Notes: a model not told the origin generated them from the sequence alone. Numbered from the stretch's first letter, positions 1 to 9,647 are shown. The stretch: 64,000 nt of DNA from an uncultured Clostridia bacterium (GCA_934130285.1 CAKOXT010000003.1:62001-126000), one strand, 5' to 3'. A program made the numbers and translations.

Positions 1-721
1 TTATGTTATGAAAGTAATTGCAGTTGTTTTACAATTAGCGATGTTAATATACCTTGGAATAAGAATGGCGGTATCAACAATAGCTTCAGAAATTGCTAGA
101 TATAAAGATATGTTAAAAGACTGGTTAGTTAGTATGATATTAATATTCGCAATGCCATATATTATATCATTAATAAATATGCTTTCTGGATCAATAATTA
201 ATTTATTCTATACTATAAAAAGCGAAAGCGGATTTGAAAAGTCAATTATGTGGCAAGCAGTAAATTTACTTAATATAACTTCTGGTTGGTCATATGTTGC
301 TATAGTGTTAATGTATGTAGTAATGACTTTTTATCAAGCAAAATTCTTTGTTATGTATTTTTATAGATTATTATCAATGGGATTTTTAATTGTTATTTCA
401 CCATTGATTACAGTTACATACTCAGCAACAAGAACTAAAATAACAGGAAAAGGTGGTAGAGCAGGAGCATTTTCAAATTGGCTAGAAGAATACATGGTGA
501 ATGCATTTATACAACCTATTCATGCAGGAATTTATTTAGTATTCATAATTTCAGCTAATAAGATTTTTGAAGTAGCACCATTCTTGGCAGTAATATTCTT
601 CATGGCATTATCTCGAGCTGAGAAAATTGTAAAAAATATATTTAACTTCAGAGGAAGAGAATCTATTCACTCAATGTCAGAATATATTAAATTCCCTGGT
701 CAGAATGGTAAGAAAAAATAA
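1..721 (+). CDS. VirB6/TrbL-like polytopic membrane protein, 5' end outside window
   Basis: The reading frame is open to the left edge, so the protein is cut by the window; the first ATG (position 8) lies inside a membrane helix and is not the start. What remains is a multi-pass membrane protein. The motif LIYLGIRMAVSTIASE, the block ISPLITVTYSATRTK, and a later W-x-E-E-Y-M/QP-I-H/IYLVFI segment recur almost unchanged in the next gene and, more distantly, in the gene at 11296. This pattern fits the VirB6/TrbL channel subunits of type IV secretion machines (family assignment is inference from topology and motifs). The gene ends 14 bases before the next, so they share an operon. The tail after the last helix is short and basic. 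It is one of three paralogues in the locus. Confidence 0.7.
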   Translation, partial: YVMKVIAVVLQLAMLIYLGIRMAVSTIASEIARYKDMLKDWLVSMILIFAMPYIISLINMLSGSIINLFYTIKSESGFEKSIMWQAVNLLNITSGWSYVAIVLMYVVMTFYQAKFFVMYFYRLLSMGFLIVISPLITVTYSATRTKITGKGGRAGAFSNWLEEYMVNAFIQPIHAGIYLVFIISANKIFEVAPFLAVIFFMALSRAEKIVKNIFNFRGRESIHSMSEYIKFPGQNGKKK

Positions 722-735
722 GGTAGGAGAGAAAA

Positions 736-2730
736 ATGAAAAGTAAATTTCAAAGATTAATTTGGTGTATTGTAATTTTTATCACACTAATTAACTTAAT
801 AATGGCACTGTTTTCCACACCAGTGAATGTAGTACTTGCAACAGATAATACTTCTAATGCTGATACAGTTGAATCTCTGGACGAGAATGCAGAAGAAGAT
901 GCAGTATTTACTAAAACAACAAGCGGATTAATAGGTTTCTTAGATGGAGTAGCTGGAGTTATGTTCTGGGTTTTAAGAATAGCAATATTTTTAGTTGGAA
1001 GTGCTCTAGAAGGAATTCTAGCTGGAATTGCTAAAGTTGGTGGTTCGAGTATTCAAGGATTTTTAACACCAGATGATATATTTTTCAATAGAGTTGAAAT
1101 AACAGAAATTGACTTTTTCAATTTTACGGGAGAAGTAAGTGCAGTTAAAACAATTAGAATGAATATAGCAACTTGGTATTATATACTAAGAGTATTATCA
1201 ATTGTATTATTACTTGCGGTATTAATATATATAGGAATAAGAATGGCAGTATCAACAGTGGCATCAGAGCAAGCACAATATAAGAGAATGCTAACAGATT
1301 GGGTAGTAAGTTTTGCGTTAGTATTTTTATTAAATTACATTATAATGTTTACGATAGAAGCAAATAATGCATTCGTAAATATGCTGTCAGGGCCAGCAAG
1401 GACCACAATAGGTAGAGGAATAGTCACACAATTAGAAGAAATGAGTATTGGATTGCATGGAACCTCTTTCCTAAATGGTGTGGCAAATACGCTAGAGTCA
1501 ATGAAATTAACATCTTTACCTAGATCTGTAGCAGCATTAATGGTATATTTTGCACTTATAGGTATGACTGCAGCATTTTTATTCATATATATAAAACGTA
1601 TGTTAATTATAGGATTTTTAATAATAATATCACCTTTGATTACAGTTACATATTCAATAGATAAAGTAAAAGATGGTAAAGCACAAGCTCTAAATACATG
1701 GCTAAAAGAATTTATGTCAACAGTATTAATGCAACCATTTGATTGTATTATATATTTAGTATTTATATCAGCGATTATGGATACTTTAAAAACATCAGCA
1801 TCATTAACAAAATTAGTATTAGCAATAATGTGTATGAAATTTATATGGGAAGCTGAAAAAATAGTAAAGAAAATATTTAATATACAAAGCGAGAGCGTTG
1901 GAAATGCAATTGCGGCGGCAATGACAGTAAATAGTATTGGAAAGGTTGCAAAAACCGTTGCAGGAACAGCAGCAGGAGCTATTTCAAAAACAAAATTTGG
2001 ACAGAATGTTGGTAGAAAAGTAGCAAATAGTGCACCAATTAGACCAATTGCAACTGCAGCAAAGAATTTTAATGGTACTAAAGTAGGTGGATTTGTACGT
2101 AATACAATGAAGGAATCTGCATCAGTTTTAATGGGAGGAGCTGCAGCATCATTTGAGATGGGAGCCAATACCCCTGCTAATGCTATGCAAGTAGGTGTAG
2201 GAACATATTCTGCTATGCATTCATGGATGTTCCCAGATAAAAATGCAGTTGGTAGTAAAGAGAATATAAAATCAATACAAAATGATTTAAACAAATTTGC
2301 ATCATATATGTCTAAAAATAATAATTTTAATTTCCAAAACTATGGAACTAATCAAACAAGTAAGAATAACTTAAGAAGTTATGTAAATAGTCTAATTGGT
2401 GTAAATATGCAACATTTAGATGCTTCTATATCAGCAGCTTTAAATTCATTAATACTTGCAAATCCAACTGAATATGATACAACAACAACAGTAGGAATGA
2501 ATAATTTACATAGATTACAAGACATGGCAATGGATCCAAATTTAGATTTTACAGATCCAGGAACAAATCCATTAGGACATGCATGGACAACAGAGGAAAT
2601 GAGAGTAGTATCAACTATCCAAACTAAGAATTTAGCAACAGCAGTTAATTCATTACATGAAAACTATAAAGCCGCTGGAAGCGGAACACCAGAACAAGAC
2701 ATTGATGATTTTATCAACGGTTTAACTTAA
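736..2730 (+). CDS. VirB6/TrbL-like membrane protein with long cytoplasmic tail
   Basis: A 664-residue protein. Residues 1-35 form a signal peptide or first membrane helix, followed by a short acidic segment, a hydrophobic stretch (about 60-110), a core of four to six helices (about 148-380) and a soluble Ala/Asn-rich C-terminal part (about 387-664). The core carries LAVLIYIGIRMAVSTVASE and IISPLITVTYS, nearly identical to the upstream gene. Such proteins are expected to form the inner-membrane channel of a type IV secretion or conjugation apparatus; the family is established, the assignment here is inference. The start is supported by GGAGAG upstream (GTAGGAGAGAAAAATG). The long tail has no recognised domain and may contact partners in the cytoplasm. 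The gene ends just before a strong intergenic hairpin. Confidence 0.68.
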   Translation: MKSKFQRLIWCIVIFITLINLIMALFSTPVNVVLATDNTSNADTVESLDENAEEDAVFTKTTSGLIGFLDGVAGVMFWVLRIAIFLVGSALEGILAGIAKVGGSSIQGFLTPDDIFFNRVEITEIDFFNFTGEVSAVKTIRMNIATWYYILRVLSIVLLLAVLIYIGIRMAVSTVASEQAQYKRMLTDWVVSFALVFLLNYIIMFTIEANNAFVNMLSGPARTTIGRGIVTQLEEMSIGLHGTSFLNGVANTLESMKLTSLPRSVAALMVYFALIGMTAAFLFIYIKRMLIIGFLIIISPLITVTYSIDKVKDGKAQALNTWLKEFMSTVLMQPFDCIIYLVFISAIMDTLKTSASLTKLVLAIMCMKFIWEAEKIVKKIFNIQSESVGNAIAAAMTVNSIGKVAKTVAGTAAGAISKTKFGQNVGRKVANSAPIRPIATAAKNFNGTKVGGFVRNTMKESASVLMGGAAASFEMGANTPANAMQVGVGTYSAMHSWMFPDKNAVGSKENIKSIQNDLNKFASYMSKNNNFNFQNYGTNQTSKNNLRSYVNSLIGVNMQHLDASISAALNSLILANPTEYDTTTTVGMNNLHRLQDMAMDPNLDFTDPGTNPLGHAWTTEEMRVVSTIQTKNLATAVNSLHENYKAAGSGTPEQDIDDFINGLT

Positions 2731-2742
2731 TAAAAAAATATG

Positions 2743-2776
2743 GATTAGCAATCGTATAAATTAATGATTGCTAATC
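2743..2776 (+). promoter_or_regulatory. intergenic hairpin before the large hydrolase gene
   Basis: GATTAGCAATC (2743-2753) and GATTGCTAATC (2766-2776) form a perfect 11-bp inverted repeat with a 12-base loop. No T-tract follows, so it is not a standard intrinsic terminator. It ends 7 bases before the ribosome binding site of the next gene and could be an mRNA-processing or stability element that sets unequal expression within the operon (inference). Confidence 0.6.
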
Positions 2777-2798
2777 TTACATGAAGAGAGGTGAGACT

Positions 2799-5700
2799 AT
2801 GTCAGATGATGAAGAAGATGAGAAAAAACGTGCTAAAGAAGAACAAATGGAAGCTGAAGCACAAGCCCAAGATGATGATAGAGCAGCAAGAACACAAGAC
2901 GAAGGCTTAAACCAAAATTCCATGGATATTGGCGATGACGAATCAGAAGATGATGATAGCGATGATTCTAAAAAAAGAAAGAAAAAGCACAAAGACGATA
3001 AAGAAGATGAGAGTGGTAGAGACGACAAAGATAATGACGAAACTAAGAGAAATGCTGAGAAAGATGCAGAAGAAGGTGCGGAAGATTATAAGGAAAAAGC
3101 CCAAGATGATATACAAGATCAAAATGAATCAAACAAAGGCAAAGGAGAAAATACAAGAGATTTAAATCCAAATAAAAATGCTGGTAAAGAACCTACTGGA
3201 AGTGAAGGAGGAAAATCTTCTGAAGCTGGTTCACCAGAAAGTCCAAGTCCTGAAGGTGGAAGCACTGGTCAGTCACCTGAAACAAGTCCACCAGAAAAAA
3301 TGAATGCAAGTGATTTTGGAAACTCTCCTGGTGCAGGAGCAGAGACTGGAGCTGCAGAAAGTGAAGCAGGAGCAGCAGGTGCAGGCGGAACAGCAGCTGA
3401 AGGAGCGACAGCAGCTGAAGGAGGAGCCACAGCAGGAGGAACAGCTGCAGCCGAAGGAGGAGCAGTCGCAGCCGAAGGAGCAACAACTGCAGCAGGAGGA
3501 ACAGCCACAGCTGCAGGAGGAGCCGCAGTTGGAGGAAGTGCTCTTGCAGTATGTGGAATAGTAGTGTTAATTATATTAATTATAATTATAATAATAGGAG
3601 GATTAGGATTTTTTACAACAATGCCACAATTCTTATGGAACAGAATGAAAGAATTAGCACAAAGTCTTTGGGATGGATTACAAGGGTATGTTATAGGAAT
3701 TGACGAAGCGACTGTTAATAAAGATGACATTATCTATACGGCACAGTATCTATATGATATGGGATATGACTTAGTTGGAATGGGATTCGCCGAAAGTGTA
3801 GAAATATATGGACAACAAGATAAGACTGGAAAAGAAATACCAGTAGAAGATGGTCACACTAAAAATGAAATAAAAAAAGTAGATGCACCATATTTAAGAG
3901 CATATTTAGTAGCTGAAAATAGAACATATTTAATAAACAACTATACATTCAACTTAAAAGATTTTGCAAGTAGCTTTTTTGATGGATCATTATTTGATGA
4001 AGGATTAGATACCTGGGGAACAGGTATGATAGATCTAGATACAAACTTATTAGATAGACTAGGAATGCCAGCATGGGGAATTAATATTGGAGACATCAAT
4101 ATAGGAGAATTAGTTAAAGGTGTAAGTGTTGATAGAGCATCTAATACAATGAAAATAAGAAGATTAAACATAGGATGGGATGTTTGGAATGCACATTTTG
4201 ACTATACAACATTTAGCTTAGAGGGATGGACAGGAAGATATGGTAAACCGTTTGAATTGTTATATACTTTGCACGTAGCAACGATGGCACCTGATTTAGT
4301 AAAAGAATTTGCATTAAATGATGATTTAGATGCAAAGGTTCATGTAAAGTTAAAAGATACAAACTTTTCAGGAACATTATTAGTTGATGGAAGAACTATT
4401 GATCAATTAGAAGAAGCTCAAGCATATAGTGAGGAAACAATACAAGCACTAAGAGATTTTGAGAAAGAAAAAGCATCTGATATAAAAACATCAATACCTT
4501 ATATTTCAAGTGTAACAAAACATTGGTTCAGAAATGTTTACTTTGAAGGAACAGATTCAGAAGGAGCAGATAGAAATACAAAAGTTGGTGTAGATGAAGA
4601 TGGTGATGATATTGAAGATTATAATGAAGCAGTAGGAGTAAAAACTCAAAAGACAAGAAATCTATCAGCATCAGATAATGTATATGAATTTGGAGACACA
4701 ACAAGTGAGGAAATGCCATTAAAAGAAGATTATACAGATGCATTTGGAGAAACAGCTGCAGCAGAATTAGCTGGAACCTCAATAACATTGAGTGGAGATA
4801 TAGCAAGTGGCGTTGTTCAAGTAAAAGATGCTGTAAGAGGTGTTACAAATCCAACAACAAAGAAGTTATTTAGTCAGAAGTATTACATATATGATGGAAC
4901 AATTGCAACAGCTCAAAAAATTCAACAAGCAAGAGCTGCAAAAGATAACAGCATAAAAGAAAAAATATCATTTAATAAAGATTCATTACAAGCATTTACG
5001 ATTCTTGAAGAAAGTGAAACTTTAGATGCACAATATATTTATAGAGATTTAAAAGAACTTGTAATAGAATTAGGATACTTTGAAAGAGAAGATTTTGCTC
5101 AAGTAGAAAAACAAGTTTTAGAATGGCCAATTCCAGATTATATTCCTGGTGAATGGCCAAATAGAGAAATTGAAAAACAAGTTTTAGAATATGGAACATT
5201 AATAGCATGTGATGAAACTGTTGCTGATTCATTGGGAATGTCAGTAGAGGATTTAAGAAAAATGACAGGAACAGATGAGAGCGACGATGATAATAGCCAA
5301 GATGATGATTACTTAAAAACATTAAAGGGAACATTATTTATAGGTGATTCATATTTTGAAGGATTAAAAAACAATGTAAATATTGAAGATGCAGATTTTT
5401 ACGTTAAATCTGGAACAACACCTGCATACTGGTTAAAAAATATAGGAACATTACCATCAAGTGCAAGTAAAATTTGTGTATATTTAGGAGTTAATGATCC
5501 AGATCAACATCAACAGATGAAAGACTTAATAGATGCACTTAGAAAAAAATATGAAGGAACAAAGATTTATGTAATAGAAGTTATGCATTTAGGTTCAAAT
5601 TATAATAATGTTGACAGTATGAATAAAAGAATAGATGCATTTAACTATCAAATAAGAGAAAAATGTAAAACATTAGATACAGTTAGATTTATTGATGCAT

Positions 5701-7265
5701 CAGATAAATTAATTTCACAAGGATATTTAAAAAATCCAGATTCTAGTGGAATACATATGCAAGCTAGTGATTATAAGACATGGGCTGAAAATATAGCATA
5801 TAAAATAAAAGATACAAGACTTATATCAAGAAATGATACAGATGAAGAATTCGTTGCAAAATTTTTAAAAGCTGCAAAAGAAATAACAACATATGTAAAA
5901 GAGAACAATTTTGAATATGGAAACGCAGAATATATGCCACCAAAAGCAGATGGTACAACTAATGATGATGGAAGTAAAAAAATATCTTGTGACAGATTAG
6001 TATCTTGGGCATTATATAAGTGTGGATATACAGATCAACCAGAAAATGGATTGTGCGTAAGTGCTAATGGAGATTTCATTGAATATTGCGAAGATAAAGA
6101 GTGGAAAAGAATAAATAATGTTGACGATGTTCAAGCAGGAGATATAGTATTTACAAAACAATTAGACAGTGAAGGTAAAAAAGCAGGACATGTATTTATA
6201 TGTGCAGGTGACGGTTTAAGATATGATTGCGGTAGTCAACAAAGAATAGATGCAGAAAGTCAACCATTTAAAGAAAGCATTGGATCAGACTTTATGTGTG
6301 CATATAGAGTAACCGGAGATGGTGTAATAAGCACAGGATTCCAAGAAGGTTTACCTGTTGTTGCAATGGGAAATGGTAAAGTAACTGAAATATATAATGA
6401 AGATAATAACATTTTCTCAGATGCTGCCTTAACTAAAAAATTATATGGAAAAAACGGAGAAAAAATAGAAGATACTGTTGAAGGTAGAGAGCAATCACTA
6501 GAAGGAGTTAGAATTAAACTAACAGATAAGGCATTAAAAGGATACGTTTTAGTAATGTATGGATTTAAGGTAGAAGGAGTATCAAAAGGAGATAAAGTTA
6601 CAGTAGGCAATCAAATAGGAACTACATTGAATTCAGATATTTGTTTAATTTTAATTGATAAAGACAAAGCTGTTGTAGAAGATATAGAAGAGTATATCAA
6701 AGTACCAAAGAAAACCAAAAATTCTAGCACAGGTATATATGCTGATCTTGAAGCAATAGATGAAAATTCGACTGACGCAGAAAAAGTTAGAGCTATAGTA
6801 AGTTATTTCATAGAACAGGGATTTTCAGTTGAAGGAGCTTGCGGAATAGTAGGAAACCTAATACAAGAAACTAATTTAGACCCTACTTGTGTAACTGGAT
6901 CATATAGAGGATTAGCACAATGGGATGCAGGCGGAAGATGGGCGAAAGTTACAGAATGGATGGCTTCTGAAGGATACAATGAAACAAGTTTTGCAGGACA
7001 AGTCAGAGCAATATATGAATGTCCAAGTGAAACAGCACAAATGCCTGATGCACTGTGGGAAGAATTAAAAGGTCTAACAGATTTGAAAAAAGCAGCCGAA
7101 TTATTCTGTGTATATTATGAACGTTGTGTACATGGACAGGATGCTACAGTTTGGTATAAACCAGGAGATTTATATCAAGATTTGAATAAAAGAAAACAAT
7201 TTGCTCAAAATGCATATGATATCTACATGGGAGATGATTCAAAAGGTCTAAAGGACGGTGCATAA
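2799..7265 (+). CDS. giant membrane-anchored cell-wall hydrolase: SGNH + NlpC/P60-like + M23-like + phage lysozyme domain
   Basis: A 1488-residue protein. The start is ATG 2799 because AAGAGAGGTGA sits just upstream; the in-frame ATG at 2781 precedes that site. Order: very acidic charged N-terminus (1-170), Ala/Gly/Thr-rich low-complexity stretch (about 180-245), one membrane helix (about 248-272), then a large extracellular part. Visible enzyme domains: SGNH hydrolase (about 845-1005; block I IGDSYFEGL, block III YLGVND, block V with SGIH, where Ser replaces the usual Asp of DGIH); NlpC/P60 or CHAP-like cysteine peptidase (about 1060-1150; SCDRLVSW and AGHVFI); an M23/LytM-like fold (about 1185-1305) that lacks the His ligands (YGFKVEG where YGH is usual); and a phage-tail-lysozyme-type muramidase (about 1327-1480; NLIQETNLDP, GLAQWD). 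It probably opens the wall for the secretion apparatus, like VirB1 or CwlT (inference). Confidence 0.8.
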   Translation: MSDDEEDEKKRAKEEQMEAEAQAQDDDRAARTQDEGLNQNSMDIGDDESEDDDSDDSKKRKKKHKDDKEDESGRDDKDNDETKRNAEKDAEEGAEDYKEKAQDDIQDQNESNKGKGENTRDLNPNKNAGKEPTGSEGGKSSEAGSPESPSPEGGSTGQSPETSPPEKMNASDFGNSPGAGAETGAAESEAGAAGAGGTAAEGATAAEGGATAGGTAAAEGGAVAAEGATTAAGGTATAAGGAAVGGSALAVCGIVVLIILIIIIIIGGLGFFTTMPQFLWNRMKELAQSLWDGLQGYVIGIDEATVNKDDIIYTAQYLYDMGYDLVGMGFAESVEIYGQQDKTGKEIPVEDGHTKNEIKKVDAPYLRAYLVAENRTYLINNYTFNLKDFASSFFDGSLFDEGLDTWGTGMIDLDTNLLDRLGMPAWGINIGDINIGELVKGVSVDRASNTMKIRRLNIGWDVWNAHFDYTTFSLEGWTGRYGKPFELLYTLHVATMAPDLVKEFALNDDLDAKVHVKLKDTNFSGTLLVDGRTIDQLEEAQAYSEETIQALRDFEKEKASDIKTSIPYISSVTKHWFRNVYFEGTDSEGADRNTKVGVDEDGDDIEDYNEAVGVKTQKTRNLSASDNVYEFGDTTSEEMPLKEDYTDAFGETAAAELAGTSITLSGDIASGVVQVKDAVRGVTNPTTKKLFSQKYYIYDGTIATAQKIQQARAAKDNSIKEKISFNKDSLQAFTILEESETLDAQYIYRDLKELVIELGYFEREDFAQVEKQVLEWPIPDYIPGEWPNREIEKQVLEYGTLIACDETVADSLGMSVEDLRKMTGTDESDDDNSQDDDYLKTLKGTLFIGDSYFEGLKNNVNIEDADFYVKSGTTPAYWLKNIGTLPSSASKICVYLGVNDPDQHQQMKDLIDALRKKYEGTKIYVIEVMHLGSNYNNVDSMNKRIDAFNYQIREKCKTLDTVRFIDASDKLISQGYLKNPDSSGIHMQASDYKTWAENIAYKIKDTRLISRNDTDEEFVAKFLKAAKEITTYVKENNFEYGNAEYMPPKADGTTNDDGSKKISCDRLVSWALYKCGYTDQPENGLCVSANGDFIEYCEDKEWKRINNVDDVQAGDIVFTKQLDSEGKKAGHVFICAGDGLRYDCGSQQRIDAESQPFKESIGSDFMCAYRVTGDGVISTGFQEGLPVVAMGNGKVTEIYNEDNNIFSDAALTKKLYGKNGEKIEDTVEGREQSLEGVRIKLTDKALKGYVLVMYGFKVEGVSKGDKVTVGNQIGTTLNSDICLILIDKDKAVVEDIEEYIKVPKKTKNSSTGIYADLEAIDENSTDAEKVRAIVSYFIEQGFSVEGACGIVGNLIQETNLDPTCVTGSYRGLAQWDAGGRWAKVTEWMASEGYNETSFAGQVRAIYECPSETAQMPDALWEELKGLTDLKKAAELFCVYYERCVHGQDATVWYKPGDLYQDLNKRKQFAQNAYDIYMGDDSKGLKDGA

Positions 7266-7292
7266 ATAATATAAGCTAGAAAGGATAAGAGT

Positions 7293-7892
7293 ATGAAAAA
7301 TAAAAAGGAAAAGAAATTAAAAATTGGAATTATAATAGGTCTAGTTTTAATATTTTCAATAATACTTTTAATAATTTTACTAAAAACATATAATTCTAGC
7401 AATGCAAGAAAATCAGAGCAACAACTAAAGTATATAATGAGTGACGAATGGAACGATGAGCTATTCCCAAAAGGAATGCCAGCATTTATAAGAAGCTATT
7501 CTGGAGAATTAAATGCAAAAAATATTGGAAAATCAATAGATTATGTAGTAAATACAGTAATACCACAATATAAAAAAGATTTATATGGCAAAGATGAAAA
7601 AGAAATAACTAAATACTATAATAAAAATAAAAATGCAATAATAATAGACACAGGAATTGATAACATAGATGATTTTAAAAAATTCATAAATGAAATAGTT
7701 ATAAAAACAAAATCTAATGACTTAAAGTTTGAATCATTTTACATAGACGAGAATTCTATCGAAGAAGATTCAAATAAGACAACAGCATATTTATATATAG
7801 AATATGATGGTTGTGCAGAAGTAGATTTAAAAATAGAAGCATTAAAAAATATTGAAAAACAAATATCAAGTGTTAAATATTTTGCAAAATAA
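7293..7892 (+). CDS. unassigned single-pass membrane protein of the secretion locus
   Basis: A 199-residue protein of unrecognised family. A Lys-rich N-terminus (1-10) and one strongly hydrophobic helix (about 11-32) anchor it, leaving the rest outside. The exported part alternates amphipathic helices and strands (EYDGCAEVDLKIEALKNI near the end) and has no catalytic motif I can name. It has AAAGGAT in front of ATG 7293, lies 27 bases after the hydrolase gene and is closed by a strong terminator, so it is the last gene of the first transcription unit of the locus. Its anchored-helix-plus-small-domain build resembles the two NTF2-like proteins that follow and suggests a structural role in the envelope-spanning part of the machine (inference). 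Confidence 0.6.
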   Translation: MKNKKEKKLKIGIIIGLVLIFSIILLIILLKTYNSSNARKSEQQLKYIMSDEWNDELFPKGMPAFIRSYSGELNAKNIGKSIDYVVNTVIPQYKKDLYGKDEKEITKYYNKNKNAIIIDTGIDNIDDFKKFINEIVIKTKSNDLKFESFYIDENSIEEDSNKTTAYLYIEYDGCAEVDLKIEALKNIEKQISSVKYFAK

Positions 7893-7894
7893 AT

Positions 7895-7942
7895 AAAAAG
7901 AGTAACTTAAAAGTATACATACTTAGAGTTACTCTTTTTTTT
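7895..7942 (+). terminator. intrinsic terminator
   Basis: AAAAAGAGTAACT (7895-7907) pairs with AGTTACTCTTTTT (7927-7939), followed by further T residues. It ends the transcription unit containing the two VirB6-like genes, the large hydrolase and the 199-residue protein. Confidence 0.9.
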
Positions 7943-7995
7943 AAAATATGATTTTTTATATAAGAAAATATTCTAAAAATAATAGTAAAAAACTA

Positions 7996-8022
7996 TTGAG
8001 AAATTGAATTATATGTTAAAAT
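7996..8022 (+). promoter_or_regulatory. promoter for the 8054 unit
   Basis: TTGAGA (7996-8001), 15-base spacer, TAAAAT (8017-8022) with an extended -10 TG one base upstream. The block TTGAGAAAT...ATATGnTAAAATAA is repeated before the gene at 9776, with the same short spacer. Confidence 0.6.
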
Positions 8023-8053
8023 AATTATATATGTATAAAAGGAGATGATCACC

Positions 8054-8632
8054 ATAAAAAGAAAAAAGAAAAACAATAATATAAAATATATTATAGCAAT
8101 AATTGTAATAGCAATAATTATGATGATTAATTTAGTAATTATTATAAAATTAACAAAGAAGCCTAGTTCAACAGCTCAAACAAGCAATACAATAAATTCA
8201 ACAGCTAGTAGTGAAAGCAACACAGAAGAGGAAGAGAGTCAAGCAAGAGATGAAGAAGTTAGAAACTTATCGGAAACAATAAGAATGAAAAGATATATAG
8301 GTTTCTTCTTAGAAGATATAGAAAATGGCGATTATCAATCAGCATATGATGTGTTAAATGAAGATTTTAAAAAAACATATTTTACAAATTTAGAAGAATT
8401 TAAAAACTATGCAGATAAAAATTTTAATTCATCAATAATGACACTAACGTATGATAATGTCGAACGACTTGGAAATAGCAAAACAGGAAATATGTATGTT
8501 GTTTGGGTAACAATCTCTAATATGTTTCAAGAAAAATTACAGGATGACGAAGAATTGCCACAAACAAACTTTGTTATAATTGAATATGATTATAATAAAT
8601 ATGAAATGTCATTTAGTGTTAATCAAGAATAG
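8054..8632 (+). CDS. VirB8/TcpC-like protein (membrane helix + NTF2-like domain), probable ATA start
   Basis: A 192-residue protein if it starts at ATA 8054. The sequence AAAGGAGATGATC (8037-8049) matches the 16S anti-Shine-Dalgarno complement with one mismatch; the only ATG (8045) lies inside it with no spacing, while ATA 8054 is in frame at normal distance and gives a typical N-terminus (KRKKKNN then a helix at about 9-32). After a Ser/Thr/Glu-rich linker, residues 85-190 look like an NTF2-like fold (FLEDIENGDYQSAYDVLNEDF). VirB8 and Gram-positive TcpC proteins share this architecture and scaffold type IV secretion channels (established); the assignment is inference from layout. It heads a two-gene unit with the following gene, 9 bases away. 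Confidence 0.6.
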   Translation: MKRKKKNNNIKYIIAIIVIAIIMMINLVIIIKLTKKPSSTAQTSNTINSTASSESNTEEEESQARDEEVRNLSETIRMKRYIGFFLEDIENGDYQSAYDVLNEDFKKTYFTNLEEFKNYADKNFNSSIMTLTYDNVERLGNSKTGNMYVVWVTISNMFQEKLQDDEELPQTNFVIIEYDYNKYEMSFSVNQE

Positions 8633-8641
8633 GAGGTTAAT

Positions 8642-9589
8642 ATGCTTTTAAAATGGAGATTAAAAATAAGAAACTTCTTTAAAAAATATAAAAGAGTAAT
8701 TTTTATTGTAGCAATAGTATGGTTAATAATAATAGCAATTAATTATTTGTTAGGACATAAAAAAGAAGAAATAACACTAAATACAACATATAATCCACAT
8801 GAAGTATTATTAACAAGTGAAACAGATGTCCCAGAAAAATTGAAAACACCAATAGAAGACACGATAGATGACTATGTAAACAAATGCAATAACAAAGATT
8901 ACTCAGGAGCATTTGAATTATTAACAGCAGATTGCAAAACACATGTATTTGGAGATTCGTTAGATAATTTTACAACATATGCAAGTTCAATCTTTTCAAA
9001 TAAAAAAAGATATAGTATACAAAATTACTCAAATTATGGACAAGCATACATTTATAATATAAAGTTAATAGACGATATTATTACAACAGGACTAACAAAC
9101 CAAAGTTATGCATATTATGAAGAAAAAATGGCAATAAAAGAAGAAAATGGACAAATAAAATTAAATGTTAACGACTATATGGGATATAGTGAACTAAAAA
9201 GAGTGGCAGAAGATGATTATTTGAAAATAAGAATCGAAAGCAAAGAAGAATTTTATTCTATGGAAATATATAGTATAAAGATAACAAACAAAACGGATAA
9301 TAAGGTTGTTTTATATGATGGCATAGTTGGAAATGAATTATCATTGATATCAGAAAGCGATGAAAGAACCCCAATTAACGTAAAAGAAGCAATTATTTTA
9401 GATCCAGGAGAAACAAAAACATTTGAAGTAACATTTAATAAATATTATGACGAATCAACAAAGGCATCAGATATAGCTTTTAACAAAATTAGAATAATGA
9501 CAAGTCAATATACGGGAACAGAGCAGACAGAAGAAGATGAATTAAGCAAAGCAGAAAAGACATATAGCATAACTGTTTCATTGCAATAA
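8642..9589 (+). CDS. VirB8/TcpC-like protein with NTF2-like domain and C-terminal beta domain
   Basis: A 315-residue protein with AGGAGG 6 bases before ATG 8642. A basic N-terminus and one helix (about 20-38) anchor it. Residues about 75-190 are NTF2-like (IDDYVNKCNNKDYSGAFELLT, paralogous in style to the preceding gene). Residues about 195-310 form a beta-rich domain with DPGETKTFEVTFN, a pattern seen in Ig-like or transglutaminase-flanking folds. Paired tandem NTF2-like proteins recall TcpC, which holds two such domains in one chain; here they are split over two adjacent genes, probably forming a hetero-oligomeric scaffold outside the membrane (inference). A terminator follows 58 bases downstream. 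Confidence 0.55.
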   Translation: MLLKWRLKIRNFFKKYKRVIFIVAIVWLIIIAINYLLGHKKEEITLNTTYNPHEVLLTSETDVPEKLKTPIEDTIDDYVNKCNNKDYSGAFELLTADCKTHVFGDSLDNFTTYASSIFSNKKRYSIQNYSNYGQAYIYNIKLIDDIITTGLTNQSYAYYEEKMAIKEENGQIKLNVNDYMGYSELKRVAEDDYLKIRIESKEEFYSMEIYSIKITNKTDNKVVLYDGIVGNELSLISESDERTPINVKEAIILDPGETKTFEVTFNKYYDESTKASDIAFNKIRIMTSQYTGTEQTEEDELSKAEKTYSITVSLQ

Positions 9590-9647
9590 CAAATATATAA
9601 AAGACGAGGATCAAATAGAAATTTAGAAGAAACTAAAAATTAAAATC

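Noticed and set aside
3304..3561. Gln/Glu/Leu-rich frame inside the large hydrolase gene
   Set aside because: It is the alternate reading of the GCA/GGA repeat that encodes the Ala/Gly tether.
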